From the NCBI GenBank assembly GCA_028723145.1, contig JAQYFM010000163.1:1-7200 (forward strand): a stretch of 7,200 bases of DNA, given 5' to 3'. The DNA is from Spirochaetales bacterium. Lineage in GTDB: Bacteria; Spirochaetota; Spirochaetia; Sphaerochaetales; Sphaerochaetaceae. Positions 7,169-7,200 of the stretch are shown here, piece after piece. Position numbers and translations under genes: made by a program. Numbering within the stretch: position 1 is the stretch's first letter; every line of letters begins with the position of its first letter. The notes beneath the pieces were generated by a model, which made no database searches, was not told where the DNA came from, and saw only the letters and a program-made list of their open reading frames with translations.

Positions 7169-7173
7169 CCTCC
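7169..7173 (-). promoter_or_regulatory. Shine-Dalgarno site deciding a GTG start
   Basis: GGAGG (reading 7173 to 7169) is 7 bases from GTG at 7161 but only 1 base from the alternative TTG at 7167. The spacing selects GTG and a product starting MLINLEKK. Confidence 0.8.
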
Positions 7174-7200
7174 ATAGAATTAATATATTTGAAGAATACA

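Noticed and set aside
7182..7187. TATATT on the - strand as a -10 box for the first PLP gene.
   Set aside because: It would start transcription at the Shine-Dalgarno site itself, no -35 box is visible before the window ends, and such hexamers are common in AT-rich DNA.

Overview
This is a low-GC, gene-dense bacterial window with five protein genes, one cut by the left edge. There are no RNA genes, mobile elements, CRISPR arrays or long repeats that I can see. The AT-rich coding, strong Shine-Dalgarno sites, one GTG start, a tandem heterodimeric ABC exporter and a lipoprotein with an -LISC- lipobox suggest an anaerobic, gut-type bacterium, either low-GC Bacillota (Clostridia) or a low-GC spirochaete. 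The sequence alone does not settle which; the lineage is inference.

Left half, + strand (1-3297): two overlapping ABC exporter half-transporters (TMD plus NBD each) form a textbook heterodimeric type IV exporter. The first (5' end outside the window) has the degenerate ATPase residues: Asp in place of the catalytic Glu, and Gln in place of the H-loop His. The second has the canonical Glu and His but an altered LSQGQ signature. Together they would make one consensus and one degenerate ATP site, as in BmrCD, LmrCD and TM287/288. A compact hairpin at 3304-3335, with A/T tracts on both sides, ends this operon and also the gene converging on it.

Right half, - strand (7161 down to 3339): a 487-residue fold-type II PLP enzyme of the cysteine-synthase superfamily, with unknown substrate, is followed by a zinc-ribbon threonine-synthase-like PLP enzyme and then a 346-residue lipoprotein. 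The lipoprotein's second half resembles secreted or lipid-anchored tyrosine-phosphatase-like proteins of anaerobes, but the CX5R catalytic loop has lost both its cysteine and its arginine, so it looks like a pseudophosphatase.

The most unusual non-coding structure is on the - strand. A perfect 10-bp hairpin plus a T6 tract sits between the two PLP genes, just before the second gene's Shine-Dalgarno site. A 12-bp hairpin between the threonine-synthase-like gene and the lipoprotein holds the lipoprotein start codon in its loop, and its downstream T tract lies inside the signal-peptide codons. Both look like terminators or attenuators that would step expression down along the three-gene string. 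No convincing promoter is visible, so transcript boundaries are unknown.
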